Source: Mycobacterium sp. SMC-8
GTDB lineage: Bacteria; Actinomycetota; Actinomycetes; Mycobacteriales; Mycobacteriaceae
Length of the DNA stretch: 64,000 nt
Assembly (NCBI RefSeq): GCF_025263565.1
Contig: NZ_CP079865.1
Location: forward strand, 3,224,001-3,288,000
Direction of reading: 5' to 3'
Shown: in pieces, positions 47,366 through 55,591 of the stretch
Layout: each line of letters starts with the position of its first letter
Position numbering within the stretch: the first letter of the stretch is position 1
The notes under the pieces: generated by a model
Database searches by the model: none
What the model saw: only the letters and a program-made list of their open reading frames with translations
Told to the model about the DNA's origin: nothing
Position numbers and translations under genes: made by a program

Positions 47366-48178
47366 CTAGCTGAACTGTGTGACGCCGCCGTCGACGACGA
47401 GCGATTGCGCTGTGATGTAGGCAGACTCGGGGCCCATCATGAAGACGGTCGCATACGCGATGTCCCAGGCGCTGGCCTGGCGGCCCAACGGCCAACGGAT
47501 CTTTGTCCGACTGGCGACCATGCTGTCACCCACCCGCCCGAGGGGGGTGTCGACAGGACCAGGGATGACATAGTTGGCCCGGATGCGTCGTGGCGCGCCT
47601 TCGAGTGCGACGTGACGCGTCAAACCGAACAGCGCGGCCTTGGAGGAGTCGTAGGCGGGGAGGCGAGTACCCGGCTTCAGTCCGGCGGCCGACCCGATGA
47701 ACACAAAGGCGCCACCGTCGTCCATCACGGGCATCGCTTGGCGGGCCACCAGGAAATGGGACCGAACGTTGACCGCGAAAATCTCGTCCCACAACTCAGG
47801 GGTTGTGCCCTCCAGCCCTTTTCCCTCACCGAAGCCGACGTTCGCGACGACGCCGTCCAGGCCACCCAGTTCCTGGCGGGATTGGTCGACCAGGAGTTCG
47901 CAGGCCGCCGCTTCGCGTACATCGGCGACGATGGCGACGGCCTTCCCGCCTTCGGCGACGCATAGCTCCGCGGTGTGCTTGGCGGCTTCTTCGCTGATGT
48001 CGACGCAGGCTACGGCGGCACCCTCACGCGCACAGAGCACGGCGATCGCACGGCCGTTGCCGACGGTGACTTCCGGATCGGGGGACGGTCGAGATCCAGC
48101 GCCCACGACGATGATCTTGCGTCCGGCAAGGCGACCGTGACCCGCTGCGGTGCCAGCAGATTCGGGGGACAGCGACAT
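47366..48178 (-). CDS. Short-chain dehydrogenase/reductase (SDR)
   Basis: 270 residues from ATG 48178 (MSLSPESAGTAAGHGRLAGR). The dinucleotide site is modified: VVGAGSRPSPDP leads to VGNGRAIAVLCAREGA, with an insertion before the second Gly pair. The catalytic Ser is in FIGSAAGLKPG and the Tyr-Lys pair in YDSSKAALFGL. C-terminal DGGVTQFS fits the family. Operator site 4 lies 21 bases upstream of the start. It is the first gene of an operon with the GMC oxidoreductase and is divergent from the CMD gene. Confidence 0.88.
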   Translation of the reverse strand: MSLSPESAGTAAGHGRLAGRKIIVVGAGSRPSPDPEVTVGNGRAIAVLCAREGAAVACVDISEEAAKHTAELCVAEGGKAVAIVADVREAAACELLVDQSRQELGGLDGVVANVGFGEGKGLEGTTPELWDEIFAVNVRSHFLVARQAMPVMDDGGAFVFIGSAAGLKPGTRLPAYDSSKAALFGLTRHVALEGAPRRIRANYVIPGPVDTPLGRVGDSMVASRTKIRWPLGRQASAWDIAYATVFMMGPESAYITAQSLVVDGGVTQFS

Positions 48179-48199
48179 CACTCGAACGTAGCACTGGCG

Positions 48200-48215
48200 T
48201 TGTACAGATGTACAG
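48200..48215. promoter_or_regulatory. 16-bp operator site 4, shared by two divergent genes
   Basis: TTGTACAGATGTACAG. It is 21 bases from the SDR start (minus strand) and 7 bases from the CMD start (plus strand), so one bound regulator could block both. Confidence 0.8.
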
Positions 48216-48222
48216 TTTATTC

Positions 48223-48864
48223 ATGGCCTCCGAGAAGGACTCACAGGCGGAGCCGCGCCTTCGCCCGATACCCGTGGATGAGTGGGACGTCGCCGCTGTC
48301 GAAGCCGTTCGTGAGGCGTTTTCCGAAGAGGCGGTGCGGGCCTTCCGAACCCGTCGGCCGGCGCCGAATGTGTTGGCCACCATGCTGCATCATCCGGCGC
48401 TCGCGGGATCGTTCAACCGCTTCGGAAACATCCTGCTGCAGCAGCCCGCCATCAGCCATCGCGCGCGCGAACTGATGCTTCTTCGGGTGGCATGGCGCAC
48501 CCGAGCGCGCTACGAGTGGGTACATCATGTGCGTCTGGCGAGCCACTATGGCCTCGACGCCGGCGACGTCAACGCGGTGGCCGACGGGACGAGCCCCTCG
48601 TGGACGCCGTTGGAGTGTGACCTCGTCGCAGCCACCGATCAGCTCTTGGACCGCTATCGCATCGACGACGACACGTGGAGCCGGCTCCGTCAGCACCTCG
48701 ATGAGCGGCAATTGGTGGAACTGCCGTTCATCGTCGGCGCCTACACGTGTCTGGCGATGGCTTTCAACAGCTGGGATCTTCAGGTGGAGGATGGAGTCGA
48801 CACGTCGTCAGTGCCGCCATTGCCGGATCGGCTACATCGCTCCGAAGCCGGCGTCGACGGGTAG
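48223..48864 (+). CDS. Carboxymuconolactone decarboxylase (CMD)-family protein
   Basis: 213 residues from ATG 48223 (MASEKDSQAEPRLRPIPVDE). The helical CMD fold has RARELMLLRVAWRTRARYEW, then HHVRLASHYGLDAGDVNAV as the catalytic-region E/H motif, and LVELPFIVGAYTCLAM. The AhpD CxxC is absent. Enzymes of this fold act on lactones or hydroperoxides; the substrate is unknown. The start is only 7 bases from operator site 4, so its transcript must be nearly leaderless or start within the operator. The end overlaps the convergent SDR by 33 bases. Confidence 0.85.
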   Translation: MASEKDSQAEPRLRPIPVDEWDVAAVEAVREAFSEEAVRAFRTRRPAPNVLATMLHHPALAGSFNRFGNILLQQPAISHRARELMLLRVAWRTRARYEWVHHVRLASHYGLDAGDVNAVADGTSPSWTPLECDLVAATDQLLDRYRIDDDTWSRLRQHLDERQLVELPFIVGAYTCLAMAFNSWDLQVEDGVDTSSVPPLPDRLHRSEAGVDG

Positions 48865-49650
48865 CGCCACACCGGTGATGTGCCGTGCCTTGTCGCTGAC
48901 GAGGAACATCACCGCGTTGGTGACGTCGACGGGTTCGACGAACGGTACGGGAAGCAGATTGCCCGACATCGCACTGGAATTGGGATTGGCCTCGAAGATG
49001 CGAGCCATGTGCTCGTTGAAGATCATCGGTGTCGCCACGCCGGTAGGGTGAACGGAGTTCACTCGGATACCGTGCGCAGCGTAGGCGTAGGTCGCCGAGC
49101 GCATCAGACCTACGACGCCGTGTTTGGACGCGGCGTAGGCAAATGTGGCTGCGCTTCCGTCGCCACCGCGCCCGACGAGTCCTTGCATCGAGCTGATCAA
49201 CACCATGGCGCCACCGCCGTTGCGGATCATCGACGGTGCCGTCGCAGCGATGGTGTTCCAGACGCCGCGCAGATTGACGTCCACGATGTCGCCGAATACT
49301 TCTTCGTCGAGCGTGTCGGCCACCCCCATGGCGACCACACCCGCGTTGGCGACCACGATGTCGATATCGCCGAATTGCGCCCATCCCGAGTCGATTCCGG
49401 CTTGCAGCGCGCCCAGGTCACGGACATCGGCGACCACAGGCTTGACTCTGGCGCCGGCCGCGCGAACGAGATCAGCTGTTTCGTCCAGGTCTTCCTTGGT
49501 GGCCAAGGGGTAGGGGATCGAATCGATGTCGGCACAGCGGTCGATGGCGATGATGTCCACGCCTTCGGCGGCCAGAGCCACGGCGTGGCTTCGGCCCTGG
49601 CCGCGGGCGGCGCCGGTGACGACCGCGACCCGGGTGTTCGTGGTGCTCAC
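48832..49650 (-). CDS. Mycofactocin-coupled SDR oxidoreductase
   Basis: 272 residues from GTG 49650 (MSTTNTRVAVVTGAARGQGR). The signature DRCADIDSIPYPLATKEDL, an insertion after the second strand, marks the mycofactocin-coupled SDR group. In these NAD is held tightly and electrons pass to the peptide cofactor mycofactocin. The catalytic Ser is in LISSMQGLVGRGG, with YAASKHG. The last residues DAGFGAM are typical. It begins one base after the P450 stop (TGACGTG), so both are co-translated. The mycofactocin biosynthetic genes are not in this window. Confidence 0.9.
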   Translation of the reverse strand: MSTTNTRVAVVTGAARGQGRSHAVALAAEGVDIIAIDRCADIDSIPYPLATKEDLDETADLVRAAGARVKPVVADVRDLGALQAGIDSGWAQFGDIDIVVANAGVVAMGVADTLDEEVFGDIVDVNLRGVWNTIAATAPSMIRNGGGAMVLISSMQGLVGRGGDGSAATFAYAASKHGVVGLMRSATYAYAAHGIRVNSVHPTGVATPMIFNEHMARIFEANPNSSAMSGNLLPVPFVEPVDVTNAVMFLVSDKARHITGVALPVDAGFGAM

Positions 49651-49651
49651 G

Positions 49652-50839
49652 TCAGCTGACCACCGCGGGCATCGTGTCCCAGCCTCGCACGGTGGAGGTT
49701 CGTGACCGGGTGGCGCCTGACATGTCGATCTCCCACTCGGGCCAGCGCTTGAGTACCTCTTCGAGGGCTACCCGCCCCTCAAGGCGTGCCAGCGGCGATC
49801 CCACGCAGAAGTGTGCCCCGCGTCCAAAGGTCAGGTGTCCGCCCGGCTTTCGGTGGATGTCGAACCTGTCCGGGTCGTCGAAGTGGCGTTCGTCGCGGTT
49901 CGCCGAAGCCAGCATCAGCAGCAGGGGCTTTCCTGCAGGCACGGTTTGTCCCTGGAAGGTCACGTCGTCGGTGGCGATGTAGCGGGCGACGTGGGGGCCG
50001 GGAGGTTCGTACCGAAGAAGTTCCTCGATGGCTGTGGGAATCAGTTTGTGATCTTCGGCGAGTTCCTTGCGTTGATCGGGGTGCTCGGCGAGCACTTTGC
50101 CCATCCAGCCGAAAAGACGACCCGTCGTCTCGACACCCGCGCCGGCGACGACGGCGAGGAATACGACCAGTTCCTGCTTGGTGAGCTTGCGGGTTGTTCC
50201 CGTCTCGTCCTCGAACTCGACGTTGAGCAACTCGGTGATCAGATCATCGGAGGGGTTCTTCTCGCGCCACTCGACGTACTCGCCGAACATGTCGCCACGG
50301 AAGTAGTTGTCTTTTTTGATCCTCATGGGCTTGCCCGCTTCATTGCGCAGCACCTCGTTGGCGTGCTCGCGCACCGCCGGCTGTTCGGCGTCCGGGATTC
50401 CGGCGAGCATCCCGATGGTGCGCATGGGCAGTTCGGCGCCGAGGTCTTCGACGAAGTCGAAACGGTCGCCACCCACGAGCGGATCCAGGCAGGCCACGCA
50501 GAACGCGCGGATCTTGTCCTCGATCGCGCGCATCTTCTTGGGGGTGAAAGCGCGGGAGACGATGGCCCGATGGATCGTGTGCAGGGGTGGATCCTCGTTG
50601 ATGAAGATGCCAGGAGGCATCACCGGATCGGTCATGACGACTTCGAGAATGTCGCCCTTGGCCGAACTGAGGCGGGTGGTGTCTTTGAGGGCTGCGTCGA
50701 CATCCGCGTAGCGGCTCACACCCCAGAAGTCATGCTTCTCGTTGTAGTACACCGGGCGCTCGTCGCGCAGTCGCTTGTAGGTCGGGTAGGGATCCAGGTC
50801 GATGTCGAAGTCCCAAGGGTCGTAATACAGCTCGCTCAA
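49652..50839 (-). CDS. Cytochrome P450
   Basis: 395 residues. The start is a TTG at 50839 (MSELYYDPWDFDIDLDPYP), with GAGGAG six bases upstream; no ATG or GTG gives a normal P450 N-terminus, and the 703-residue frame would cross the upstream SDR gene. The I-helix is AGAGVETTGRL, the K-helix EELLR, and the heme loop FGRGAHFCVGSPLARLE, with Cys near 344. It is a soluble class I P450, needing ferredoxin and reductase. It precedes the mycofactocin-coupled SDR, which may oxidise the alcohol it forms. Operator site 5 is 45 bases upstream. Confidence 0.92.
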   Translation of the reverse strand: MSELYYDPWDFDIDLDPYPTYKRLRDERPVYYNEKHDFWGVSRYADVDAALKDTTRLSSAKGDILEVVMTDPVMPPGIFINEDPPLHTIHRAIVSRAFTPKKMRAIEDKIRAFCVACLDPLVGGDRFDFVEDLGAELPMRTIGMLAGIPDAEQPAVREHANEVLRNEAGKPMRIKKDNYFRGDMFGEYVEWREKNPSDDLITELLNVEFEDETGTTRKLTKQELVVFLAVVAGAGVETTGRLFGWMGKVLAEHPDQRKELAEDHKLIPTAIEELLRYEPPGPHVARYIATDDVTFQGQTVPAGKPLLLMLASANRDERHFDDPDRFDIHRKPGGHLTFGRGAHFCVGSPLARLEGRVALEEVLKRWPEWEIDMSGATRSRTSTVRGWDTMPAVVS

Positions 50840-50884
50840 CGTCGGCTCCTCGTCAGCGGTAAGGAATCGCGCGCTGCGCGATTG

Positions 50885-50900
50885 CTGTACGACTGTATAG
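50885..50900. promoter_or_regulatory. 16-bp operator site 5
   Basis: CTGTACGACTGTATAG, 45 bases upstream of the P450 start on the minus strand. It lies in the divergent gap, 55 bases from site 6. Confidence 0.8.
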
Positions 50901-50955
50901 GAAATTGCCGGCCACGGGCAACCATTCGATCTTGCTTCGACACGCGGGTCTTGTG

Positions 50956-50971
50956 CTATACGATCGTACAA
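50956..50971. promoter_or_regulatory. 16-bp operator site 6
   Basis: CTATACGATCGTACAA, 48 bases upstream of the SDR at 51020. The last base departs from the consensus. Confidence 0.75.
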
Positions 50972-51019
50972 ACCTTTGCGAGGCGTTGACATGCCCGCCG
51001 GGACAATCTGAGGAGCGAT

Positions 51020-51790
51020 ATGAGCAGTCGGTTCGAGGTCGGAGGCAAGGTTGCCGTCATCACCGGCGGAGGAACGGGGATCGGACGGGGTGCGGCGCTG
51101 GTTCTGGCGCAGCACGGCGCCGACGTGGTGCTGGCCGGCCGGCGTTCCGAGCCGCTTGAGCAGACCGCCGATGAGGTGATTGCGATGGGAAATCGTGCGC
51201 TGCCGGTGTCCACCGACGTCACGACGGCCTCGGCGTGCCAGGCGCTCATCGACACGACCCTTGCCGAGTTCGGGCGGGTGGACATCCTGGTCAACAATGC
51301 CGGCGGCGCCGAGACGAAACCGATCAAAGCGTGGACCGAAGACGAGTTCGAGCGTGTGCTGACGCTCAACTTCAAGGCCGTCTGGCACCTGTCGCGGGCC
51401 GCTGCCGTCCCGATGCTTGAGCAGGGCAAGGGCTCGATCGTCAACATCTCGTCCGGGGCGAGCCTGCTCGCCATGCCTCAGGCAGCCCCGTATGGCGCTG
51501 CGAAGGCTGCGGTGAACAACCTGACCGGGTCGATGGCGGCCGCGTGGTCGCGCAAAGGAGTCCGAGTCAACACCATTGCCTGCGGCGCCGTCCGCGCGGC
51601 AACGCTGATGGACGAGGCTGAGAAGCTCGGCCTCGATGAACGGACCCTGTCCATGTCGAACGGAGTGGGTCGGCTCGGAGAGCCTGACGAGATCGGCTAC
51701 GGGGTGCTCTTTTTCGCGTCCGATGCATCGAGCTTCTGCTCGGGGCAGACGCTCTACATGCACGGAGCACCGGGTCCCGCAGGCGTCTGA
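51020..51790 (+). CDS. SDR-family oxidoreductase
   Basis: 256 residues with GAGGAG seven bases upstream of the ATG. NAD(P) motif ITGGGTGIGRGAALVLA, NNAGG, catalytic Ser in NISSGASLL, and YGAAKAAVNNL. It is close to FabG/2,5-diketo reductase-type SDRs. C-terminal end GQTLYMHGAPGPAGV is unusual in having no DGG. It is transcribed alone, divergent from the P450 operon, with operator site 6 upstream. It is one of six SDRs in the accessory region. Confidence 0.9.
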   Translation: MSSRFEVGGKVAVITGGGTGIGRGAALVLAQHGADVVLAGRRSEPLEQTADEVIAMGNRALPVSTDVTTASACQALIDTTLAEFGRVDILVNNAGGAETKPIKAWTEDEFERVLTLNFKAVWHLSRAAAVPMLEQGKGSIVNISSGASLLAMPQAAPYGAAKAAVNNLTGSMAAAWSRKGVRVNTIACGAVRAATLMDEAEKLGLDERTLSMSNGVGRLGEPDEIGYGVLFFASDASSFCSGQTLYMHGAPGPAGV

Positions 51791-51815
51791 CCATCTTGCT
51801 TACGGTCTGTCGACG

Positions 51816-51831
51816 CTATACATTCGTACAG
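51816..51831. promoter_or_regulatory. 16-bp operator site 7
   Basis: CTATACATTCGTACAG, 38 bases upstream of the start of the seven-gene catabolic operon at 51870. Confidence 0.8.
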
Positions 51832-51869
51832 CGTGGTGATGACTGCCACAACCGAGGGAGGCGTGTGAG

Positions 51870-52613
51870 TTGAGCCGTACAGCAGTGGTGACCGGGGGCG
51901 GATCCGGGCTGGGCCGGGCGATCAGCATCAAGCTGGCGGAGGACGGACATCGCGTCGCGGTGATGGATGTCAACGCTGAGGGAGCCGAGAAAGTCGCCGC
52001 CGAAATCACCGCGGGCAGCGGCAAGGCGCTTGCCGTCGGTGTCGACGTGTCGGATGAGGTGGCGGTAGAGAGCGGGTTCGGCACTGCGCGAGATGCTTTC
52101 GGACCCATCGAGATCCTGGTGACAAGTGCCGCGATCGCCGGCTTCACGCGCTTCGACCAGATCACACTCGACGAATGGAACCGCTACCTGGCGGTGAACC
52201 TGACCGGAACCTTTTTGTGCGTTCGCTCTGCGCTGTCCGACATGGTGGCGGCGCAATGGGGTCGTATCGTCACGATCTCGTCGGCTGCCGGTCAGCAGGG
52301 CGCTCCCCGCCAGGGCCACTACTCAGCCACCAAGGGTGGCGTTATTGCGATGACCAAGACGATCGCCCTGGATTACGCGCGCAAGGGCATCACCGCGAAC
52401 ACGGTGCCGCCGTTCGTCATCGATTCACCCCTGCTCCGTCGGCAGCAGCAGGAGGGGAAGCTGCTGCCGACGGAGCACCTGGTGCAGGCCATTCCGGCCA
52501 GGCGACTCGGTGTGGGTGAGGACGTGGCCGCCGTGTGTTCGTTCCTGTGCTCGGACGGCGCAGGCTACGTGAACGGTCAGGTGATCGGAGTCAACGGCGG
52601 CGCGGTCGTCTGA
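51870..52613 (+). CDS. SDR-family oxidoreductase, first gene of the catabolic operon
   Basis: 247 residues from a TTG at 51870 (MSRTAVVTGGGSGLGRAIS), with GGGAGG about 9 bases upstream. Motifs: TGGGSGLGRAI, VDVSDEVAVESGF, TISSAAGQQG, YSATKGGVIAM, and NGGAVV at the end. It closely resembles 3-oxoacyl-ACP reductase-like SDRs. It heads an operon with ferredoxin, P450, amidohydrolase, a second SDR, an LLM oxidoreductase and an acyl-CoA dehydrogenase. The gaps are short, so all seven are probably one transcript under operator site 7. Confidence 0.9.
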   Translation: MSRTAVVTGGGSGLGRAISIKLAEDGHRVAVMDVNAEGAEKVAAEITAGSGKALAVGVDVSDEVAVESGFGTARDAFGPIEILVTSAAIAGFTRFDQITLDEWNRYLAVNLTGTFLCVRSALSDMVAAQWGRIVTISSAAGQQGAPRQGHYSATKGGVIAMTKTIALDYARKGITANTVPPFVIDSPLLRRQQQEGKLLPTEHLVQAIPARRLGVGEDVAAVCSFLCSDGAGYVNGQVIGVNGGAVV

Positions 52614-52665
52614 TCGAAACGGTCACCACCACAGAACTTTCCGAAAATGGAACTCAGGAGGAGAA

Positions 52666-52908
52666 GTGCGCGTACGGGTCGATCCCACGCGATGCCAGGG
52701 CCACACACTATGCGCCATGATCGCGCCAGAGTCCTTCGAACTCGACGACGTCGACGGTCATGCACATGCCGTCGCCGAAGAGGTGCCCGAGGAGTACCGC
52801 GACCAGGTACGCGAAGCGGCCACCTCGTGCCCGGAGCAGGCAATAGAAATCATGATCGACCAGGTGGTCGCCGGACGAGCAGCCCACGGCCGCGGACGGG
52901 TGCAGTGA
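52666..52908 (+). CDS. 3Fe-4S type ferredoxin
   Basis: 80 residues from GTG 52666 with AGGAGG four bases upstream. The cluster ligands are C10 and C16 in RCQGHTLC and C55 in SCPEQAI; the middle Cys of a 4Fe-4S site is replaced by His (QGH), so a 3Fe-4S cluster is likely. It probably donates electrons to the P450 that starts one base after its stop codon. No ferredoxin reductase is in the window, so a chromosomal one must serve. Confidence 0.9.
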   Translation: MRVRVDPTRCQGHTLCAMIAPESFELDDVDGHAHAVAEEVPEEYRDQVREAATSCPEQAIEIMIDQVVAGRAAHGRGRVQ

Positions 52909-52909
52909 C

Positions 52910-54277
52910 ATGAGCGCGATTCACGAAAACCACACCGATCCTCTCGCGCTCCCACGCTACGACTTCGATCGGCACGCCGCGGACTACCGCGACAGCTTCC
53001 TGGACATCACCCACGAAATGCACCAGAAATGTCCGATTGCGTGGACCGACACCTATGAAGGGCATTGGGTCGCCGCGGGCAGCAGCGAGGTTTTCGAACT
53101 GGCCCGGTGTCCGCACGTCTCCAACGACCACGACGTCAACAACCAACGACGTGGCTACAAGGGCATTTCCATCCCCCGGATGGTGGACAACGAGGGGTTC
53201 CGGGGCGGAATGCTGGAGATGGACGATCCCGAACACCGTTACTACCGAACGGCATTGAACCCCTACTTGTCGCCGGCAGCGGTCAAGCGGTGGGAGCCGT
53301 TCGTCAACGAGATCGTGCGCGCATGCCTCGACGACCACATCGAGACCGGCCGGATCGACTTCGTCGACGACCTGGCGAACGTCGTACCCGCCGTGTTGAC
53401 GCTGGCGATGCTGGGCGTGGACCTGGAGAAGTGGACGATCTACAACGAGCCCGCGCACGCCTCGGTGTACACCCCGCCCGACTCTCCCGATGCCGCCCGG
53501 GTCCGCGAGCTGTACGTCGCGATGGGCATGGACCTGTTCAGCAACCTCGTCGAGATCCGAGAGCAACCGCGTCCCGGGATCATCGACGCTCTGGCCAAGC
53601 TGCGCATTGACGGCGAAGCACCGCCCGACATCGAGCTGATCGGCATGCTGAACCTGTTGATCGGCGGCGGTTTCGACACCACCACCGCGCTGACTGCGCA
53701 TGCCCTGGAATGGTTGGCAGAACATCCCGAAGAACGGACTCGGCTGAGCGCCGAGCGTGCCACCCTGCTCAACCCGGCCACCGAGGAATTCCTGCGCTTC
53801 TTCACCCCCGCGCCGGGCGATGCCCGCACGATCGCCGAGGACATGGAGCTTGACGGGATACCTCTGAAGGAGGGGCAACGGCTCTGGTTGTCGTGGGCCA
53901 TGGCGAACCGCGATCCGGCGGTGTTCGGACAGCCTGATGAAGTCGTTCTCGATCGAAAAGGCAATCGCCACTTCAGCTTCGGGCTGGGAGTGCACCGGTG
54001 CATCGGATCCAACGTGGCGCGAACCGTGTTCAAGTCGATTCTTACCGCTGTGCTCGATCGGATGCCTGACTATCGCTGCGTTCCCGAAGGAACCGTGCAT
54101 TACGACAGCATCGGTGTCATCCAGGGGATGCGCCACCTACCTGCCACGTTCACCCCGGGAGAGCGACTCGGTCCTGGTGTGGACGAGACGGTCAAGAAGC
54201 TGCAGGTCATCTGTCAGGAGCAGGGGCTGGCGCGGCCGATCACCGAACTGAAGGAGTCGGCGAAGATCGCCGACTGA
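52910..54277 (+). CDS. Cytochrome P450
   Basis: 455 residues, longer than the first P450 here because of extended termini. The I-helix is GGGFDTTTAL, the K-helix EEFLRFF, and the heme loop FSFGLGVHRCIGSNVAR, with Cys near 364. The N-terminus MSAIHENHTDPLALPRYDF lacks a membrane anchor. One base separates it from the ferredoxin gene, so the two form a matched redox pair. Class and substrate are unknown; hydrophobic substrate oxidation is inferred from the neighbours. Confidence 0.93.
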   Translation: MSAIHENHTDPLALPRYDFDRHAADYRDSFLDITHEMHQKCPIAWTDTYEGHWVAAGSSEVFELARCPHVSNDHDVNNQRRGYKGISIPRMVDNEGFRGGMLEMDDPEHRYYRTALNPYLSPAAVKRWEPFVNEIVRACLDDHIETGRIDFVDDLANVVPAVLTLAMLGVDLEKWTIYNEPAHASVYTPPDSPDAARVRELYVAMGMDLFSNLVEIREQPRPGIIDALAKLRIDGEAPPDIELIGMLNLLIGGGFDTTTALTAHALEWLAEHPEERTRLSAERATLLNPATEEFLRFFTPAPGDARTIAEDMELDGIPLKEGQRLWLSWAMANRDPAVFGQPDEVVLDRKGNRHFSFGLGVHRCIGSNVARTVFKSILTAVLDRMPDYRCVPEGTVHYDSIGVIQGMRHLPATFTPGERLGPGVDETVKKLQVICQEQGLARPITELKESAKIAD

Positions 54278-54293
54278 ATGCGAGAGGATTGCG

Positions 54294-55589
54294 GTGCACA
54301 AGGACGACATGATTCTGATCTCGGTCGACGATCACATCATCGAGCCGCCGAACATGTTCAGGAATCACCTCCCGGAGAAGTACCGCAACGAGGCGCCGAG
54401 GCTCGTACACAATCCGGATGGTTCTGACACTTGGCAATTCCGTGACATCGTCATCCCGAACGTCGCGCTCAACGCGGTGGCCGGCAGGCCGAAGGAAGAG
54501 TACGGACTCGAACCTCAAGGCCTCGACGAGATTCGCAAGGGTTGCTATGACGCCGCCGAACGCGTGAAGGACATGAACGCCGGCGGAGTCCTCGCGACGA
54601 TGAACTTCCCGTCGTTCCCAGGGTTCGCCGCTCGGTTGTTCGCCACCGAAGATGCCGACTTCTCGCTCGCGTTGGTCCAGGCCTACAACGACTGGCACAT
54701 CGACGAATGGTGCGGCAGCCATCCCGGCCGCTTCATCCCCATGGCGATCCCGGCGATCTGGGATCCGGTGCTGTGCGCGCAGGAGGTTCGTCGGGTGGCG
54801 GAGAAGGGCGTGCATTCGTTGACCTTCACCGAAAACCCGTCCACGCTCGGCTACCCGTCGTTCCATGACCTGGAGTACTGGAAGCCCCTGTGGGAGGCGC
54901 TGTGTGACACCGAAACGGTGATGAACGTCCACATCGGGTCGTCGGGCAGGCTGGCCATCACGGCGCCGGACGCCCCGATGGACGTGATGATCACCTTGCA
55001 GCCGATGAACATCGTGCAGGCCGCCGCCGACCTGCTGTGGTCGGCGCCGATCAAGGCCTATCCCACGCTGAAGATCGCGTTATCCGAGGGCGGCACCGGA
55101 TGGATCCCGTATTTCCTGGACCGGGTCGACCGCACCTATGACATGCACTCCACGTGGACACACCAGGATTTCGGAGGCAAGCTGCCCTCGGAGGTCTTCC
55201 GCGAGCACTTCATGACGTGTTTCATCTCGGACCCAATCGGGGTCAAGAACCGCCACGAGATCGGCGTCGACAACATCTGCTGGGAAATGGATTACCCACA
55301 CAGCGATTCGATGTGGCCCGGTGCCCCCGAAGAACTTTCGGCCGTGTTCGACACCTATGACGTCCCGGACGACGAGATCAACAAAATCACCCACGAGAAC
55401 GCCATGCGGCTCTATCACTTCGAGCCGTTCACCCACATTCGGAGGGAGCAGGCCACCGTCGGCGCCTTGCGCAAAGCTGCAGAGGGTCACGATGTGTCGG
55501 TCCGAGCGCTCAGCAACCGCGAGAAGACCGAGACGAGTTTCGCCGATTTCGCGGCGAGTGCCAAAGCGGTGTCGGGAGCTCAGGACTGA
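54294..55589 (+). CDS. Amidohydrolase-2 family metal-dependent hydrolase
   Basis: 431 residues from GTG 54294 (MHKDDMILISVDDHIIEPP), with AGAGGA upstream. The TIM-barrel signature SVDDHIIEPPNMF begins the chain (metal-binding DxH). Later motifs are FPSFPGFAARLF, MNVHIGSSG and WEMDYPHSDSMWPG, with an Asp/His set typical of ACMSD-like decarboxylases and hydrolases. The C-terminal 60 residues are an extension rich in Ala. The reaction cannot be fixed: decarboxylation, ring cleavage or hydration are all possible. It lies between P450 and SDR in the operon. Confidence 0.87.
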   Translation: MHKDDMILISVDDHIIEPPNMFRNHLPEKYRNEAPRLVHNPDGSDTWQFRDIVIPNVALNAVAGRPKEEYGLEPQGLDEIRKGCYDAAERVKDMNAGGVLATMNFPSFPGFAARLFATEDADFSLALVQAYNDWHIDEWCGSHPGRFIPMAIPAIWDPVLCAQEVRRVAEKGVHSLTFTENPSTLGYPSFHDLEYWKPLWEALCDTETVMNVHIGSSGRLAITAPDAPMDVMITLQPMNIVQAAADLLWSAPIKAYPTLKIALSEGGTGWIPYFLDRVDRTYDMHSTWTHQDFGGKLPSEVFREHFMTCFISDPIGVKNRHEIGVDNICWEMDYPHSDSMWPGAPEELSAVFDTYDVPDDEINKITHENAMRLYHFEPFTHIRREQATVGALRKAAEGHDVSVRALSNREKTETSFADFAASAKAVSGAQD

Positions 55590-55591
55590 AC

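Noticed and set aside
49652..51763. 703-residue reading of the P450 frame
   Set aside because: The upstream part runs antisense through the SDR gene at 51020 and the operators, and the P450 N-terminus is normal from the TTG at 50839.
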